DNA from: Acidimicrobiaceae bacterium
GTDB taxonomy: Bacteria > Actinomycetota > Acidimicrobiia > Acidimicrobiales > Poriferisodalaceae
Length of the DNA stretch: 64,000 nucleotides
Assembly: GCA_026713105.1 (NCBI GenBank)
Contig: JAPOPC010000081.1
Coordinates: forward strand, 21,884 to 85,883
Reading direction: 5' to 3'
This document shows, piece by piece, positions 16,937 through 26,177 of the stretch (the first letter of the stretch is position 1; each line of letters starts with the position of its first letter). The position numbers and the translations under genes were made by a program. The notes beneath the pieces were generated by a model. That model made no database searches. It was given only the letters and a program-made list of their open reading frames with translations, and was not told where the DNA came from.

Positions 16937-19900
16937 ATGCGCACCCGGCCCGCGCTGGGCCGGAGGCTGCGCGGCGGCACGGTGATGTTTGCCGTGCTCG
17001 CGCTGATCGCAGCCGTGCTGGCCCCCACGGCGTCGGCGCAGAGCCGGACCATTGGCACCGTGGTCCTTGCGAACGGCTGGAGTTCTGCCGACTCGGCCGT
17101 CGCCTCGGCGCTCGCAGCCCTCGAGAGCGACGACGACTCCGATGCGGTGGTGCTGTATGCGAGCAGGAGAGCGCTGTCGCAGGGCACCGCAGACTTCATC
17201 GAAGATCACCAGCCATCGGAGGTGATCCTGATCGGCGGCACCGCTGCGCTGTCCAGCGGGGTCGAAGCTGATGTGATCGAGCTGGTCGGCAGCGGATCGG
17301 TCAGGCGGGTTGAGGGTTCGGACCGCTTCGACACGGCTGCGAAGGCGGTTCCCTCCACCGCGACCACGTTTATCGTGGCGAACGGATTCAGCGCCGCCGA
17401 CACGGGCGTGGCGGCTGCGTTGGCAGCAACGAGGACCGATGCAGCGGTGCTGCTGGCGACCACCGACAGCCTGACCGAGCCGACCGAACGCATCATTCTC
17501 GAGCAGCAACCGCTGGCGGTCGAATTCGTCGGCGGCACTGCGGTGCTCGCAGAATCGCTCCTCGCTCGCGTCGGCGAGCTGGCGCCGGCGATCCCGGCCT
17601 TTCCCCGTCACAGCGGCACGTCGCGCACGGCGACGGCGGCTGCTGCTGCGCCAAACAGGTCCACCACGTTGGTGATTGCCAACGGGTGGAGCCCAGCCGA
17701 CATGGGCGTGGCCGCTGCCTACGCGGCCATCACCAGCGGTGCCGCGGTCCTCTACTCCCAGACGACCATGCTGACCACGCCCACCGAAGATCGCATCCGG
17801 GCGCTGCAGCCGCGCGCCATCGTGCTGATCGGCGGCAGCGCGGCGCTCGACACCAGCCTGCATGCCCGGCTGCGCGAGATTGCCCCTGCGGCGACGATCC
17901 AACGCATCAGCGGGTCAGACCGCATCGACACCGCGGTGCGCGCCGCTGACGGCGCGCTGACCGACGTCGCAACCGACCCGCCCGCTGCACCCACAGCAGT
18001 CAGCGTGGCGTCCCGGAACGCCGGTCTGGCAGTGTCGTGGAACCCGCCCACGACCACCTCGGATACGACGAGCAACGACGATCCTGAAGTCACCGGCTAT
18101 GCCGTCCAGTTTCGGGCCTGCACGGCCGCCGACACCACCTGCTCGGTCAGCCCGAGCTGGGGCATCTGGAGATCGCACAGCCACACGGGCATCCGGACCA
18201 CCACGACCATCTCCGGGCTGACCAACGGCACCAGGTATCAAGTGCAGGTCAGGGCTCGCAACAGCGCCGGCCTCGGGGCGTGGTCGCTGACCGAATCCGG
18301 CACGCCGTTGGCGCAGACGGCGAAGCCCTCGGTGCCGTCGGGGGTGACCGTGGAGGCGGCGAACCGACTGCTGAAGGTGTCGTGGGCGCAGTCGATTCCC
18401 CCGAAGGACGGGACGGTCGACGGTTACGAAGTGGAGTACCGGACCTGTCCGACGACTTCGACCTGTGGAGGCTGGACCGACCACAGCCATTCGGGCACTG
18501 ACACCTCCACCACGATCACGGGGCTGACTAACGGCATCAATCACGAGGTGCGGGTGCAGGCCACGAGCACGAGGGGCGTCAGCGGCTGGTCACCTGCCAA
18601 GTCGGGGACACCTGCGCAGTTGCCAAGTTTCCTGCTTCTCCCGGATCTGACGCCAGGCGACCGGCAGATCGAGGTGCGATGGAACGAGCCCGCCGACTCC
18701 GGGTCGGACATCCGCGACTACGACGTGCAGTATCGGGCCTGCACCGCAACCGACGACGACACGACGGTTCTGACCTGCGAGCCTGACGAAGACGCGACGT
18801 GGGGCGCCTGGAGAGCGCGCAGCCATTCGGGTACCGCCCAGGTTTCGACGATCACCGGGCTGACCAACGGCACCACGTACGAAGTGCAGCTACGGGCCAG
18901 CAACTCCAACGGCGCAGGGCCATGGTCGGACGCCGCGACGGCCACGCCGATCTCGGTGCCGGCGAAGCCGAGCACCCCCACCGTGGAGCCCGGCAACACG
19001 AAGTTGGTGGTGACCTGGACGGCTCCGTCGGACAACGGTTCCGACATCATCGGCTACGACGTCGAGCGCTGCACCGGCACGTGTGCCAACGACTCAGATT
19101 GGTCTCCCACTCGCGCCAGGGTCACCACGACAAGGCACGAGTTCACCACTCTGGCCAACGGCACGGCCGTCAAGGTGCGCGTCCGAGCCGTCAATGCCGT
19201 GGGCGACGGCCCGTGGTCTTCGATCAGGACCGGCACGCCCAAGGCCGTGCCTGATGCTCCCGCCGCACCGGGACTGACGGGCGGTGACCGCAAGATCATC
19301 GTTACGTGGGGTGCGCCAAGCCCCAACGGCACGACGATCAGCAGCTACGAGATCCAGTACCGGGCGTGCACGGCGACACCGCGAGACTGCAGCTCGAACC
19401 CACGGTGGGGGAGCTGGCGCTCGAGGAGCCATTCGGACCTCAGCGACCTCGAGTCGACGATCCCCAGCCTCACGAATGCCACGGAGTACGAGGTGCGGGT
19501 GCGGGCTCGCATCTCTGGTGGCTCGGGGCCATTTTCGCTAGCCGCAGAAGCAACGCCGCTCGGCAAGCCGTCGAAGACGCCGACACCCTCGGTGACCGCG
19601 GGCGACGGGCTGCTGATGCTGACCTGGACACCGCCGGCGGACAACGGTTCAGACATCACCGGCTACACGGTGCAGCGCTGCGAGAGCACGGCCGATTGCA
19701 CGGTCGACGGCGACTGGTTTGAAGTCAGCCCATCGGGAACCCCGACACCGGACGAGGTCACCGGCGAGGTCACCCACACGTTGAGCAGGTTGACCAATGG
19801 CACGACTTACCGGGTGCGCGTCCTCGCCACGAACGGTGTTGGCGCCGGCCCGTGGTCTTCGACGGTGTCGGGCACACCCTCGGTGCGGCCCGACGCTCCC

Positions 19901-21808
19901 ACCGGTCTGACCATGAACGTGGCCGACCGGCAGGTCGGTCTGTTGTGGAATGCGGCCAATGACAAGGGCGTGACGATCACCGGCTACGACGTCGAGTACC
20001 GGGCCTGTGAGGCGACCGGCTCCGACGAGACGGTGCTGACGTGCGCCTCCGACCCGACGTGGGGCGACTGGAAGACGCACCCTCACTCGGGCGTCGGCAT
20101 CACCACGACGATTACCAGGCTGACCAATGGCACCAGGTACGAAGCACGCGTGCGGGCCCGCAACACCAACGGCCCCGGTCCGTGGGCGGGACCGACAGCG
20201 CCATCATCTGGCATCCCGCTGGCAGCCGCGTCGACGCCGACTGGTCTCACCGTGGAAGCCGCGTATCAGCGGCTGAGCGTGTCGTGGAATGCGTCGGCTC
20301 CGCACGGTTCGACCATCACCGGCTACGTCGTGGAGCACCGGGAGTGTGAGACAACGCCAACGACCTGCACGTTGAGTCCGCGATGGGGTGAATGGATGGC
20401 GCACAGCAATAGCGGCACCACCACAGCAAGAATCATCTCCGGCCTGACCAATGGCACCAAGTACCAAGTGCGGGTGCAGGCCACGAGCAGCATCAGCGGC
20501 GATAACCGAGTCAGCGGCTGGTCGCAGATCAAGTCCGCGACACCGGCAGCGGTGCCTGAACCTCCCAGCACGCCGACGCCGACGCCCGACGATCGCCAGA
20601 TCAGCATTATGTGGTCTGAGCCGGACAATCGCGGTGCGGCCATCACCGACTACGACGTCGAGTACCGGGCCTGCACCGCGACGCCGAGAGACTGCAGCGG
20701 CCCCGACCCGGCATGGGGGGCCTGGCTGTCGCATGGCCATTCGGGCGCCAGCCGATCCACGATCATCACCAGCTTGACCAATGGCACCAGGTATCAGGTG
20801 CGGGTGCGGGCTACCAACGCCAACGGCATCGGGCCGTGGCTGACCAACCCAGCGGAATCGACGCCGGTAGGCGCACCGGCGATGCCCGCGACGCCGAGGG
20901 TGACCACGGGCGACGGCCAGTTGACCGTGGATTGGATCGAACCGCGATCCAACGGATCGGACATCGACGGCTACGACGTGGAGTACCGGGCCTGCGAGGC
21001 GACCAACTCCGACGAGTCGGTGCTGACCTGCGCATCCAACCCCGCATGGGGTGGCTGGGGATCGGCCGGCGTCTCGATCAGCGGCACCATGGCGACGATC
21101 GCCGACTTGACCAATGGCACGGCGCACCAAGTGCAGGTCCGTGCCAAATCCGGCAGCCTCATCGGCCCGTGGTCGTCGCCGGTCACCGAAATGCCGAGGG
21201 GCGCGCCCGACGCGCCCAAGATGACGCTCACCTCGGGGAACCGGAAGCTGATCGTGTCGTGGCCGACGCCCAATGCGAAGGGGTCGACGATCACGAGCTT
21301 CACCGTGCGGTACTGCGACACTGCCGATGCCTCGAAGAATTGCAGCGACTACGCCGACTGGGTGACTCGGACTGGGATCAGTGCGCGAGCGACGAGCTAC
21401 ACCATTCAAAGTCTCAGCAACGGCGACGAGTACCGCGTGGAAATGCGTACCAACAGCAGCAGCCATGGCGCCAGCGAATGGCCGAGTTACGAAACTGCGA
21501 CGCCTGGAGCGCCGAATGCGCCCTCAACGCCTCGACTGACGGCCGGCAACACAGAGATCTCCGTGACGTGGTTCGCACCCGCCAAGAATCACTCCGACAT
21601 ATTCGACTATGAGGTCGAGCACTGCCTGACCACGCTTGACTGCACGGTGGACACCAATTGGACAGACACCAGCCATTCGGGAGTCACGACTTCATTCGTC
21701 ATTACCGGGTTGGACAACGACAAGAGCTACAGAGTGCGAGTCCGGGCCCAGAACAACCAAGGGTGGGGTGCGTGGTCGGTGATGGCTTCCGCCACGCCTA
21801 CGACGTGA
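16937..21808 (+). CDS. giant secreted cell-wall-binding / fibronectin type III repeat protein
   Basis: A 1623-aa predicted exported protein. A basic N-terminus and hydrophobic segment end in ...APTASAQS (signal peptide about 1-34). Three cell-wall-binding-2-type repeats follow (each starting V-ANG-S-AD--VA and ending IGG-AAL or VGGTAVL), two with a GSDR-DTA tail. Then come 12 fibronectin-III domains, each with a W strand and a GLTNGT-Y-V-VRA motif, ending soon after the last domain. No sortase motif or C-terminal membrane segment, so anchoring is probably by the N-terminal repeats. Start: the frame opens at 16799, but the ATG at 16937 lies directly before the signal peptide with GGGG 6 nt upstream. 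Adhesion or matrix scaffold role is inferred. Confidence 0.85.
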   Translation: MRTRPALGRRLRGGTVMFAVLALIAAVLAPTASAQSRTIGTVVLANGWSSADSAVASALAALESDDDSDAVVLYASRRALSQGTADFIEDHQPSEVILIGGTAALSSGVEADVIELVGSGSVRRVEGSDRFDTAAKAVPSTATTFIVANGFSAADTGVAAALAATRTDAAVLLATTDSLTEPTERIILEQQPLAVEFVGGTAVLAESLLARVGELAPAIPAFPRHSGTSRTATAAAAAPNRSTTLVIANGWSPADMGVAAAYAAITSGAAVLYSQTTMLTTPTEDRIRALQPRAIVLIGGSAALDTSLHARLREIAPAATIQRISGSDRIDTAVRAADGALTDVATDPPAAPTAVSVASRNAGLAVSWNPPTTTSDTTSNDDPEVTGYAVQFRACTAADTTCSVSPSWGIWRSHSHTGIRTTTTISGLTNGTRYQVQVRARNSAGLGAWSLTESGTPLAQTAKPSVPSGVTVEAANRLLKVSWAQSIPPKDGTVDGYEVEYRTCPTTSTCGGWTDHSHSGTDTSTTITGLTNGINHEVRVQATSTRGVSGWSPAKSGTPAQLPSFLLLPDLTPGDRQIEVRWNEPADSGSDIRDYDVQYRACTATDDDTTVLTCEPDEDATWGAWRARSHSGTAQVSTITGLTNGTTYEVQLRASNSNGAGPWSDAATATPISVPAKPSTPTVEPGNTKLVVTWTAPSDNGSDIIGYDVERCTGTCANDSDWSPTRARVTTTRHEFTTLANGTAVKVRVRAVNAVGDGPWSSIRTGTPKAVPDAPAAPGLTGGDRKIIVTWGAPSPNGTTISSYEIQYRACTATPRDCSSNPRWGSWRSRSHSDLSDLESTIPSLTNATEYEVRVRARISGGSGPFSLAAEATPLGKPSKTPTPSVTAGDGLLMLTWTPPADNGSDITGYTVQRCESTADCTVDGDWFEVSPSGTPTPDEVTGEVTHTLSRLTNGTTYRVRVLATNGVGAGPWSSTVSGTPSVRPDAPTGLTMNVADRQVGLLWNAANDKGVTITGYDVEYRACEATGSDETVLTCASDPTWGDWKTHPHSGVGITTTITRLTNGTRYEARVRARNTNGPGPWAGPTAPSSGIPLAAASTPTGLTVEAAYQRLSVSWNASAPHGSTITGYVVEHRECETTPTTCTLSPRWGEWMAHSNSGTTTARIISGLTNGTKYQVRVQATSSISGDNRVSGWSQIKSATPAAVPEPPSTPTPTPDDRQISIMWSEPDNRGAAITDYDVEYRACTATPRDCSGPDPAWGAWLSHGHSGASRSTIITSLTNGTRYQVRVRATNANGIGPWLTNPAESTPVGAPAMPATPRVTTGDGQLTVDWIEPRSNGSDIDGYDVEYRACEATNSDESVLTCASNPAWGGWGSAGVSISGTMATIADLTNGTAHQVQVRAKSGSLIGPWSSPVTEMPRGAPDAPKMTLTSGNRKLIVSWPTPNAKGSTITSFTVRYCDTADASKNCSDYADWVTRTGISARATSYTIQSLSNGDEYRVEMRTNSSSHGASEWPSYETATPGAPNAPSTPRLTAGNTEISVTWFAPAKNHSDIFDYEVEHCLTTLDCTVDTNWTDTSHSGVTTSFVITGLDNDKSYRVRVRAQNNQGWGAWSVMASATPTT

Positions 21809-21910
21809 CCTAGCGAGCCGCGCCGACACACACCAGCGTCTGCGAGCCGCTCATTTGCCGGACCGCCCTCGTGCCTCCGCGTCGGCTCGCGACAGCGGTG
21901 TGGCACTATG

Positions 21911-21932
21911 TGTGAACAGATATTGACTCACA
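21911..21932 (+). promoter_or_regulatory. dyad upstream of arsR-like gene
   Basis: TGTGA, 12-nt AT-rich spacer, TCACA, ending 28 bp before the regulator start codon. Its position and dyad symmetry fit an autoregulatory operator of the ArsR-family protein; arms are only 5 bp, so it is tentative. Confidence 0.35.
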
Positions 21933-21960
21933 GTCATCTCTCGACAGTGCGGGCGCGCTC

Positions 21961-22323
21961 ATGACCGATCCCACCAGCGATGCCACTTTCTCTGCTCTGG
22001 CCGACCAGACGCGTCGGGCCATCTTGGGCTTGATCGGGGAGCACGGCGAGCTCACGGTGGGGGAGATCGCCTCACGATTCGACGGAGTCGGCCGGACGGC
22101 AGTCTCCTCGCACCTGCGCATCCTGCGTCTCGCCGGTTTGATCACCGAACGCCGAGACGGCCGCTACCGGCACTACTCGCTCACCTCGACGCCAGCCGAC
22201 ACGGTCGTGGCCTTCCTCGCTTCGGTGTACCAGAACTCGCTCGACCAGCTCTCCGCGGCGATGACCGAGGCGGTGGCGGCAGCCGGCAACACGGTCCAGC
22301 AAGACGACGAGCTGAGCGCTTAG
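21961..22323 (+). CDS. ArsR/SmtB-family winged-helix transcriptional regulator
   Basis: A 120-aa DNA-binding protein: ALADQTRRAILGLIGEHGELTVGEIASRF is the start of the ArsR fold and RTAVSSHLRILRLAGLITERRDGRYRHYSLT is the recognition helix plus wing. No Cys or His cluster typical of metal sensors, so it probably senses something else or works through a partner protein. It is followed 10 bp later by the SRPBCC/binding-protein fusion; ArsR regulators beside SRPBCC proteins are a common arrangement. ATG start at the first possible position. It is the first gene of the proposed amide operon and the likely repressor. Confidence 0.9.
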   Translation: MTDPTSDATFSALADQTRRAILGLIGEHGELTVGEIASRFDGVGRTAVSSHLRILRLAGLITERRDGRYRHYSLTSTPADTVVAFLASVYQNSLDQLSAAMTEAVAAAGNTVQQDDELSA

Positions 22324-22333
22324 CCGCTCTGGC

Positions 22334-23773
22334 ATGGCTGAGCTCGTTCTCCGCAGCGAGGCCCGCCTCGAGGCGGGCCCGAGCGAGCTGTTCGCGCTAT
22401 TCGGCTCGGGCGACCCGTCGCTGGGCTGGCTGTTCGGCTCGGAAGCCGACGCCCTTCGACCCGGTGCTCTCGTGCGACTCACGCTCCCGATCGGCGAGGG
22501 GGCACGTGCGCCGGGAACGGCGAGAGTCCAGCGCTGCATGCCCGGGCGCCGGATCGATCTTGTGCACGAGACTCCATGGGCAGGCCGTGTGGTGTGTCAA
22601 CTCGATGCGCTCCCCGACGGCGGCACTCGCCTTCGCATCCGCGTCACCATCGACGATCGGGAACTCGTGCGACTCGGCGCCGACTTCGGACTCCATTCCT
22701 GGGCCGATGTGGAGGACTGGGAGGTACCCCTCGGCCTGCTGACGTCGCTGTCGGGCAGCGCCGGAATCCTGGGGCGCTCCACGGTGAACTGCGCGCAGCT
22801 CGCCGTCGACGAGATCAACGCCGACGGCGGAATGCTGGGTCGTGACGTACGGCTCGTCGTGGCAGACGATGCCACCGATCCCGGCATCGGCGTGATCGCG
22901 ATGAGCCGCCTCTGCGGGGTGCCGGGCCTGGCGGCGGTCGTCGGCATGCACTCGTCTGCGACCTATGCCGCCACCTCGCCGATGGCCGTCGCCAACGCGA
23001 TCCCCTACCTCTACACGCCGACCAGCGAAGCAGCCGCCCCCCATCCGCTGCTGGTTCGGTTCGGCGAAAGGCCCCTCGACCAGCTCCACCGGGCCCTGCC
23101 GCTGATGGCCGAGGCAACCGGCGGTACCCGCTGGTTCCTCACCGGGAACGACTACTCGTGGCCCCGGGCGATCGGGGCTTCCGCACGCGAGGTGATCGAG
23201 CGCATGGGCGGCACGGTCACCGGCGAGGGCTACGTTCCACTGGGCACCCAGGAATTTGCACCGGTGATTGCCGCTATTGGTGAACGCGGTACCGACCACA
23301 TCGTCTCGAGCTTCGTCGGGCAGGACCACGTCCGCTTCGAGAGCGAATTCTCGGCATCGGGACTGCGCGGCACGACCCGCACGTTCGCGCCGCTCATGGA
23401 CGACGCCGTCGTCGAGCACTTGGGCCCGTCGGGGGTGGGCATCTGGAATGCCCTCGGGTACTTCGCTGCGATGGACACCGCCGAGAACCATGAGTTCCTG
23501 CGGCGCTATGAAGCGCGCTTCGGTCGGTGCTCGCCACCTGTTTCCGCGGCAGCAGAAGGGGTGTACGAAGCCATCCACACGTGGGCCAGCGCATGCCGCT
23601 CCGGCGGCGGCATCGAGCCGAGCGCTTTCCTCGGAGGGCTTCGCACGTCTGGCTTCCGTGGCCCGAGGCGCTGCGGCCGCGGCGGAACGCTGGAGTCGTT
23701 GCTGCTGGGGGAGGCGACGCCGTCCGGCATCAAGGTGCTGGACGAACTTCCCGTGGCAGGCCCTTCTCCTTGA
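22334..23773 (+). CDS. SRPBCC domain fused to a cytosolic periplasmic-binding-protein fold (AmiC-like sensor)
   Basis: A 479-aa protein with no signal peptide or membrane segment. Residues about 1-125 look like an AHSA1/SRPBCC domain (LRSEARLEAGPSELFALF, HETPWAGRVVCQLDALPDGGTRLRIRVTIDD). From about residue 131 (VPLGLLTSLSGSAGILG) to the end it is a type 1 periplasmic-binding fold: NCAQLAVDEINADGG, VVADDATDPGIG, GMHSSATYAA, GGTRWFLTGNDYSWPR and YVPLGTQEF. These blocks closely match the secreted binding protein encoded next (for example GGSKWFLLGNDYVWPR, YVPLGTQDF). A cytosolic copy of such a fold recalls AmiC, the amide sensor. Proposed role: intracellular ligand sensor acting with the ArsR protein. 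Last residues are Arg/Gly-rich and may not align with the fold. Confidence 0.82.
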   Translation: MAELVLRSEARLEAGPSELFALFGSGDPSLGWLFGSEADALRPGALVRLTLPIGEGARAPGTARVQRCMPGRRIDLVHETPWAGRVVCQLDALPDGGTRLRIRVTIDDRELVRLGADFGLHSWADVEDWEVPLGLLTSLSGSAGILGRSTVNCAQLAVDEINADGGMLGRDVRLVVADDATDPGIGVIAMSRLCGVPGLAAVVGMHSSATYAATSPMAVANAIPYLYTPTSEAAAPHPLLVRFGERPLDQLHRALPLMAEATGGTRWFLTGNDYSWPRAIGASAREVIERMGGTVTGEGYVPLGTQEFAPVIAAIGERGTDHIVSSFVGQDHVRFESEFSASGLRGTTRTFAPLMDDAVVEHLGPSGVGIWNALGYFAAMDTAENHEFLRRYEARFGRCSPPVSAAAEGVYEAIHTWASACRSGGGIEPSAFLGGLRTSGFRGPRRCGRGGTLESLLLGEATPSGIKVLDELPVAGPSP

Positions 23774-23793
23774 CCGCGCTTGACCCGGACCCT

Positions 23794-23815
23794 GTTGACA
23801 AGACAATATGTCAAC
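23794..23815 (+). promoter_or_regulatory. perfect inverted repeat before the amide-type transporter genes
   Basis: GTTGACA, 8-nt AT-rich spacer, TGTCAAC: a perfect 7-bp dyad ending 27 bp before the binding-protein start. A possible promoter (TTGACC at 23780, 18-nt spacer, CAATAT at 23804) would have its -10 inside the dyad, as expected for repression. Best candidate operator for the ArsR-family regulator; promoter assignment is weak. Confidence 0.5.
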
Positions 23816-23842
23816 AACTACTCACATATAGGGGGCCGGGAC

Positions 23843-25198
23843 ATGGGACAGCGACGGAGCCGACTCACGCGGTCATCGGGGCGCACGGCGGTCATGTTGA
23901 TTGCGCTGATCTCGATGATCGCTGCCGCTTGCGGTACGAGCGACGACGATCCTGCCGAGGCCGAGCCGGCGAGCGCCACGGCCGCGCCCGCTGCCGACGA
24001 CGGCCCCGCCAGCACAGAGCCGGCGACCGAACCCGAACCCGACTCGGCGCCGGCGACGACCGAAGCGGCTGACGCGGCGGAGCCCGATGAGCCGGCGGCA
24101 CCGTCGGGGGAGCCCGTGCGCATCGGGATCCTGTTCTCCAACAGCGGGCCGGCGGGCATCTTCGGCCAGCCCACCGCCAACATCGCAGAGTTCATCGAAG
24201 AGGACATCAACGCCGCCGGCGGCATCAACGGTCGCCCTGTCGAGACCTATCTCGCCGACGACGCCACCGATCCTGCGATCGGCCGCCAAGCGATGGAGCA
24301 GCTCATCGAATCGGACGGTGTCGACGTGGTGCTCGGCACCCATTCCAGCGCCACGCGCGAGGCCGCCAAGCCGCTCGCGGAGGATGCCGGCGTGCTGTAC
24401 ATCTATGCGGCGCTGTACGAGGGCGGTGAGTGCTCGGCGGTGATGTTCAACACCGGTGAAGTGCCGAGCCAACAGCTCGCACCGGTCATCCCGTGGATGA
24501 TGGACGAGACCGGCGGCAGCAAGTGGTTCCTGCTCGGCAACGACTACGTGTGGCCCCGCCGCAGCTTCGAGCTCGCACGCCAGTACATCGAAGCCGCAGG
24601 CGGCGAGGTTGTGGGCGAGGAGTACGTGCCGCTCGGAACGCAGGATTTCTCCTCGGTTGCGCAGCAGATCGCGGGTTCCGGCGCCGAGTTGATCTTCCCG
24701 GCCCTCGTGGGCGGCGATGCGATCGCGTTCGAGACCCAAGCGGTCGACTTCGGCATCGGCCAGGACGCCATCGGCCGCCTGGCGAACATTTATGAGGAGA
24801 ACGTCCTCGGAGTGATGGGGCCGTCGGTCACGGCTGGCATGCGGGTCACGCTGGGCTACTTCAAAGAGGTCGACAACGCTGCGAACAGCGAGTTCGTCAG
24901 CCGCTACTACGAGCGGTTCGGCGCCGATGCACCGCCGCACATGACCTTCAGCTCGCACATCTACGACGCTGCCCTGCTCTACGCAGCAGCGGCGAATGCG
25001 GCGGGCACCACCGAGACAGCGGCCGTCGCCGCGGCGCTCGAAGGGCTGACGCTGTCGACCCCGACCGGAGACATCGCGATCACCGGCAGCCGCCACCTGT
25101 CCCAGCCGATCTACGTGGCGGAGATCCAATCCGATGGCTCACAGCTGATCGTGCAGTCGTTCCCGTCGGTTGAGCCAGACGAGACCTGCACTCCCTAG
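23843..25198 (+). CDS. ABC transporter substrate-binding lipoprotein, UrtA/FmdD/AmiC type
   Basis: A 451-aa lipoprotein: basic N-terminus, hydrophobic segment and lipobox ending in Cys (MIAAAC), then a 60-residue Ala/Glu/Asp/Pro-rich linker. The mature part is a type 1 periplasmic-binding fold (VRIGILFSNSGPAGIFG, EDINAAGGINGRPV, DDATDPAIG, GTHSSATREAAKP, GNDYVWPRRSFELARQYIE). These blocks match urea/short-amide receptors (UrtA, FmdD) and the sensor AmiC more than amino-acid receptors. Start ATG 23843 has GGGGG 7 nt ahead; the frame is open a further 21 codons upstream without coding character. It feeds the permease genes that follow after a 124-bp gap. Confidence 0.9.
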   Translation: MGQRRSRLTRSSGRTAVMLIALISMIAAACGTSDDDPAEAEPASATAAPAADDGPASTEPATEPEPDSAPATTEAADAAEPDEPAAPSGEPVRIGILFSNSGPAGIFGQPTANIAEFIEEDINAAGGINGRPVETYLADDATDPAIGRQAMEQLIESDGVDVVLGTHSSATREAAKPLAEDAGVLYIYAALYEGGECSAVMFNTGEVPSQQLAPVIPWMMDETGGSKWFLLGNDYVWPRRSFELARQYIEAAGGEVVGEEYVPLGTQDFSSVAQQIAGSGAELIFPALVGGDAIAFETQAVDFGIGQDAIGRLANIYEENVLGVMGPSVTAGMRVTLGYFKEVDNAANSEFVSRYYERFGADAPPHMTFSSHIYDAALLYAAAANAAGTTETAAVAAALEGLTLSTPTGDIAITGSRHLSQPIYVAEIQSDGSQLIVQSFPSVEPDETCTP

Positions 25199-25322
25199 AA
25201 GATGCGCGGATAGGTGAACCTTGCGGCTGTCGCACCAGTTGTTTCCCGCTCTTGTTCGCTGTCGCTCACGGGCCGCTCGGGCCACGGCTTTGCCTATCGG
25301 CTCAGCCTCTTAGCGCAATCCG
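25199..25322 (+). other. non-coding gap in transporter operon
   Basis: 124 bp between binding protein and first permease. GATAGG at 25208 can pair with CCTATC at 25292 and GC-rich short stems lie between, so it may hold an attenuating hairpin that lowers permease expression relative to the binding protein, a common arrangement. No coding frame seen. Confidence 0.3.
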
Positions 25323-26177
25323 ATGGACGCGCTGACACTCGAGCTTCTTAACGGTCTGAGCACCTTCGCGACGCTTGGGGTCGTCGCGCTTGGACTGGGG
25401 ATCGTTTTCGGGCTGATGGGGATTATCAACCTCGCGCACGGCGAGTTCGTGATGATCGGTGCGTATGTCTCCTACGTGGTGCATGCGAACGGCTTCAGCC
25501 ACTGGCTCTCGGTGCCGCTGGCCGCCGTGGTCCTGTTCGTGCTGGGCGGGGCCATCGAGCTCACGCTGATCCGTCGCATTCACCGCCAGCCGGAAGTCAC
25601 GATCCTGGCCACCTTCGGGCTGTCGGTCTGCCTTCGGCAGGTGGCCGAACTGGTCTTCACCAAGGACTTCCGAGGTGTGCCCAATCCCGTGCCCGGCGCG
25701 ACGCGGGCCTTCGGTGTCCTTTTCCCGACCTACCGCTACGTGCTGATCGGCATTGCCGTCGCAGTCGTGGTGGCGACGCTGCTGGCATTCACGAAGTCGC
25801 GTTTCGGCTTGACCGTCCGGGCAATCGTCGCCGACCGCGATCTCGCGGAGGCATCCGGCATCCGCACCGGCATTGCCAACCTGTGTGCCTTCGGCATCGG
25901 CGCGGCCACTGCAGGAATCGCCGGCGCGCTGGTGGCCCCGCTCGGAGCGATCGAGCCCCAGGCGGGTCTCGCGTACTTGCCGGGGGCGTTCCTGGTGGTG
26001 ATCGTGGGCGGGTTCAACAAGCTCTGGGGCGTCGTCGTCGGAGCGCTCATCGTTGCCGGCGTTCAGACCGGCGTCATCCACTTCTACGACGCCGTGTGGG
26101 CGCAGATCGCGTCACTGGGTCTCGCCGTGGCAGTGCTGCAGTTCCGGCGAGTGTCTGTCGAGGGAGCCTCCGCATGA
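25323..26177 (+). CDS. ABC transporter permease, LivH/UrtB type
   Basis: A 284-aa membrane protein with about eight hydrophobic segments. Family blocks: ALGLGIVFGLMGIINLAHGEFVMIGAYVSY and TKSRFGLTVRAIVADRDLAEASGIRT (cytoplasmic coupling loop), then GGFNKLWGVVVGALIVAGVQT. This matches the UrtB/LivH permeases of urea/amide and branched-chain amino acid transporters. Stop overlaps the next start as ATGA. With the fused permease-ATPase and the second ATPase it completes a five-domain importer. Confidence 0.9.
   Translation: MDALTLELLNGLSTFATLGVVALGLGIVFGLMGIINLAHGEFVMIGAYVSYVVHANGFSHWLSVPLAAVVLFVLGGAIELTLIRRIHRQPEVTILATFGLSVCLRQVAELVFTKDFRGVPNPVPGATRAFGVLFPTYRYVLIGIAVAVVVATLLAFTKSRFGLTVRAIVADRDLAEASGIRTGIANLCAFGIGAATAGIAGALVAPLGAIEPQAGLAYLPGAFLVVIVGGFNKLWGVVVGALIVAGVQTGVIHFYDAVWAQIASLGLAVAVLQFRRVSVEGASA

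Noticed and set aside
20204..21466. 420-codon minus-strand frame
   Set aside because: Antisense shadow of the fibronectin-III repeats; periodic only because the repeats are.
16937..21808. Regular spacing of near-identical short DNA segments, considered as a CRISPR-like array
   Set aside because: The repeats are about 300 bp apart, in frame, and encode fibronectin-III motifs.
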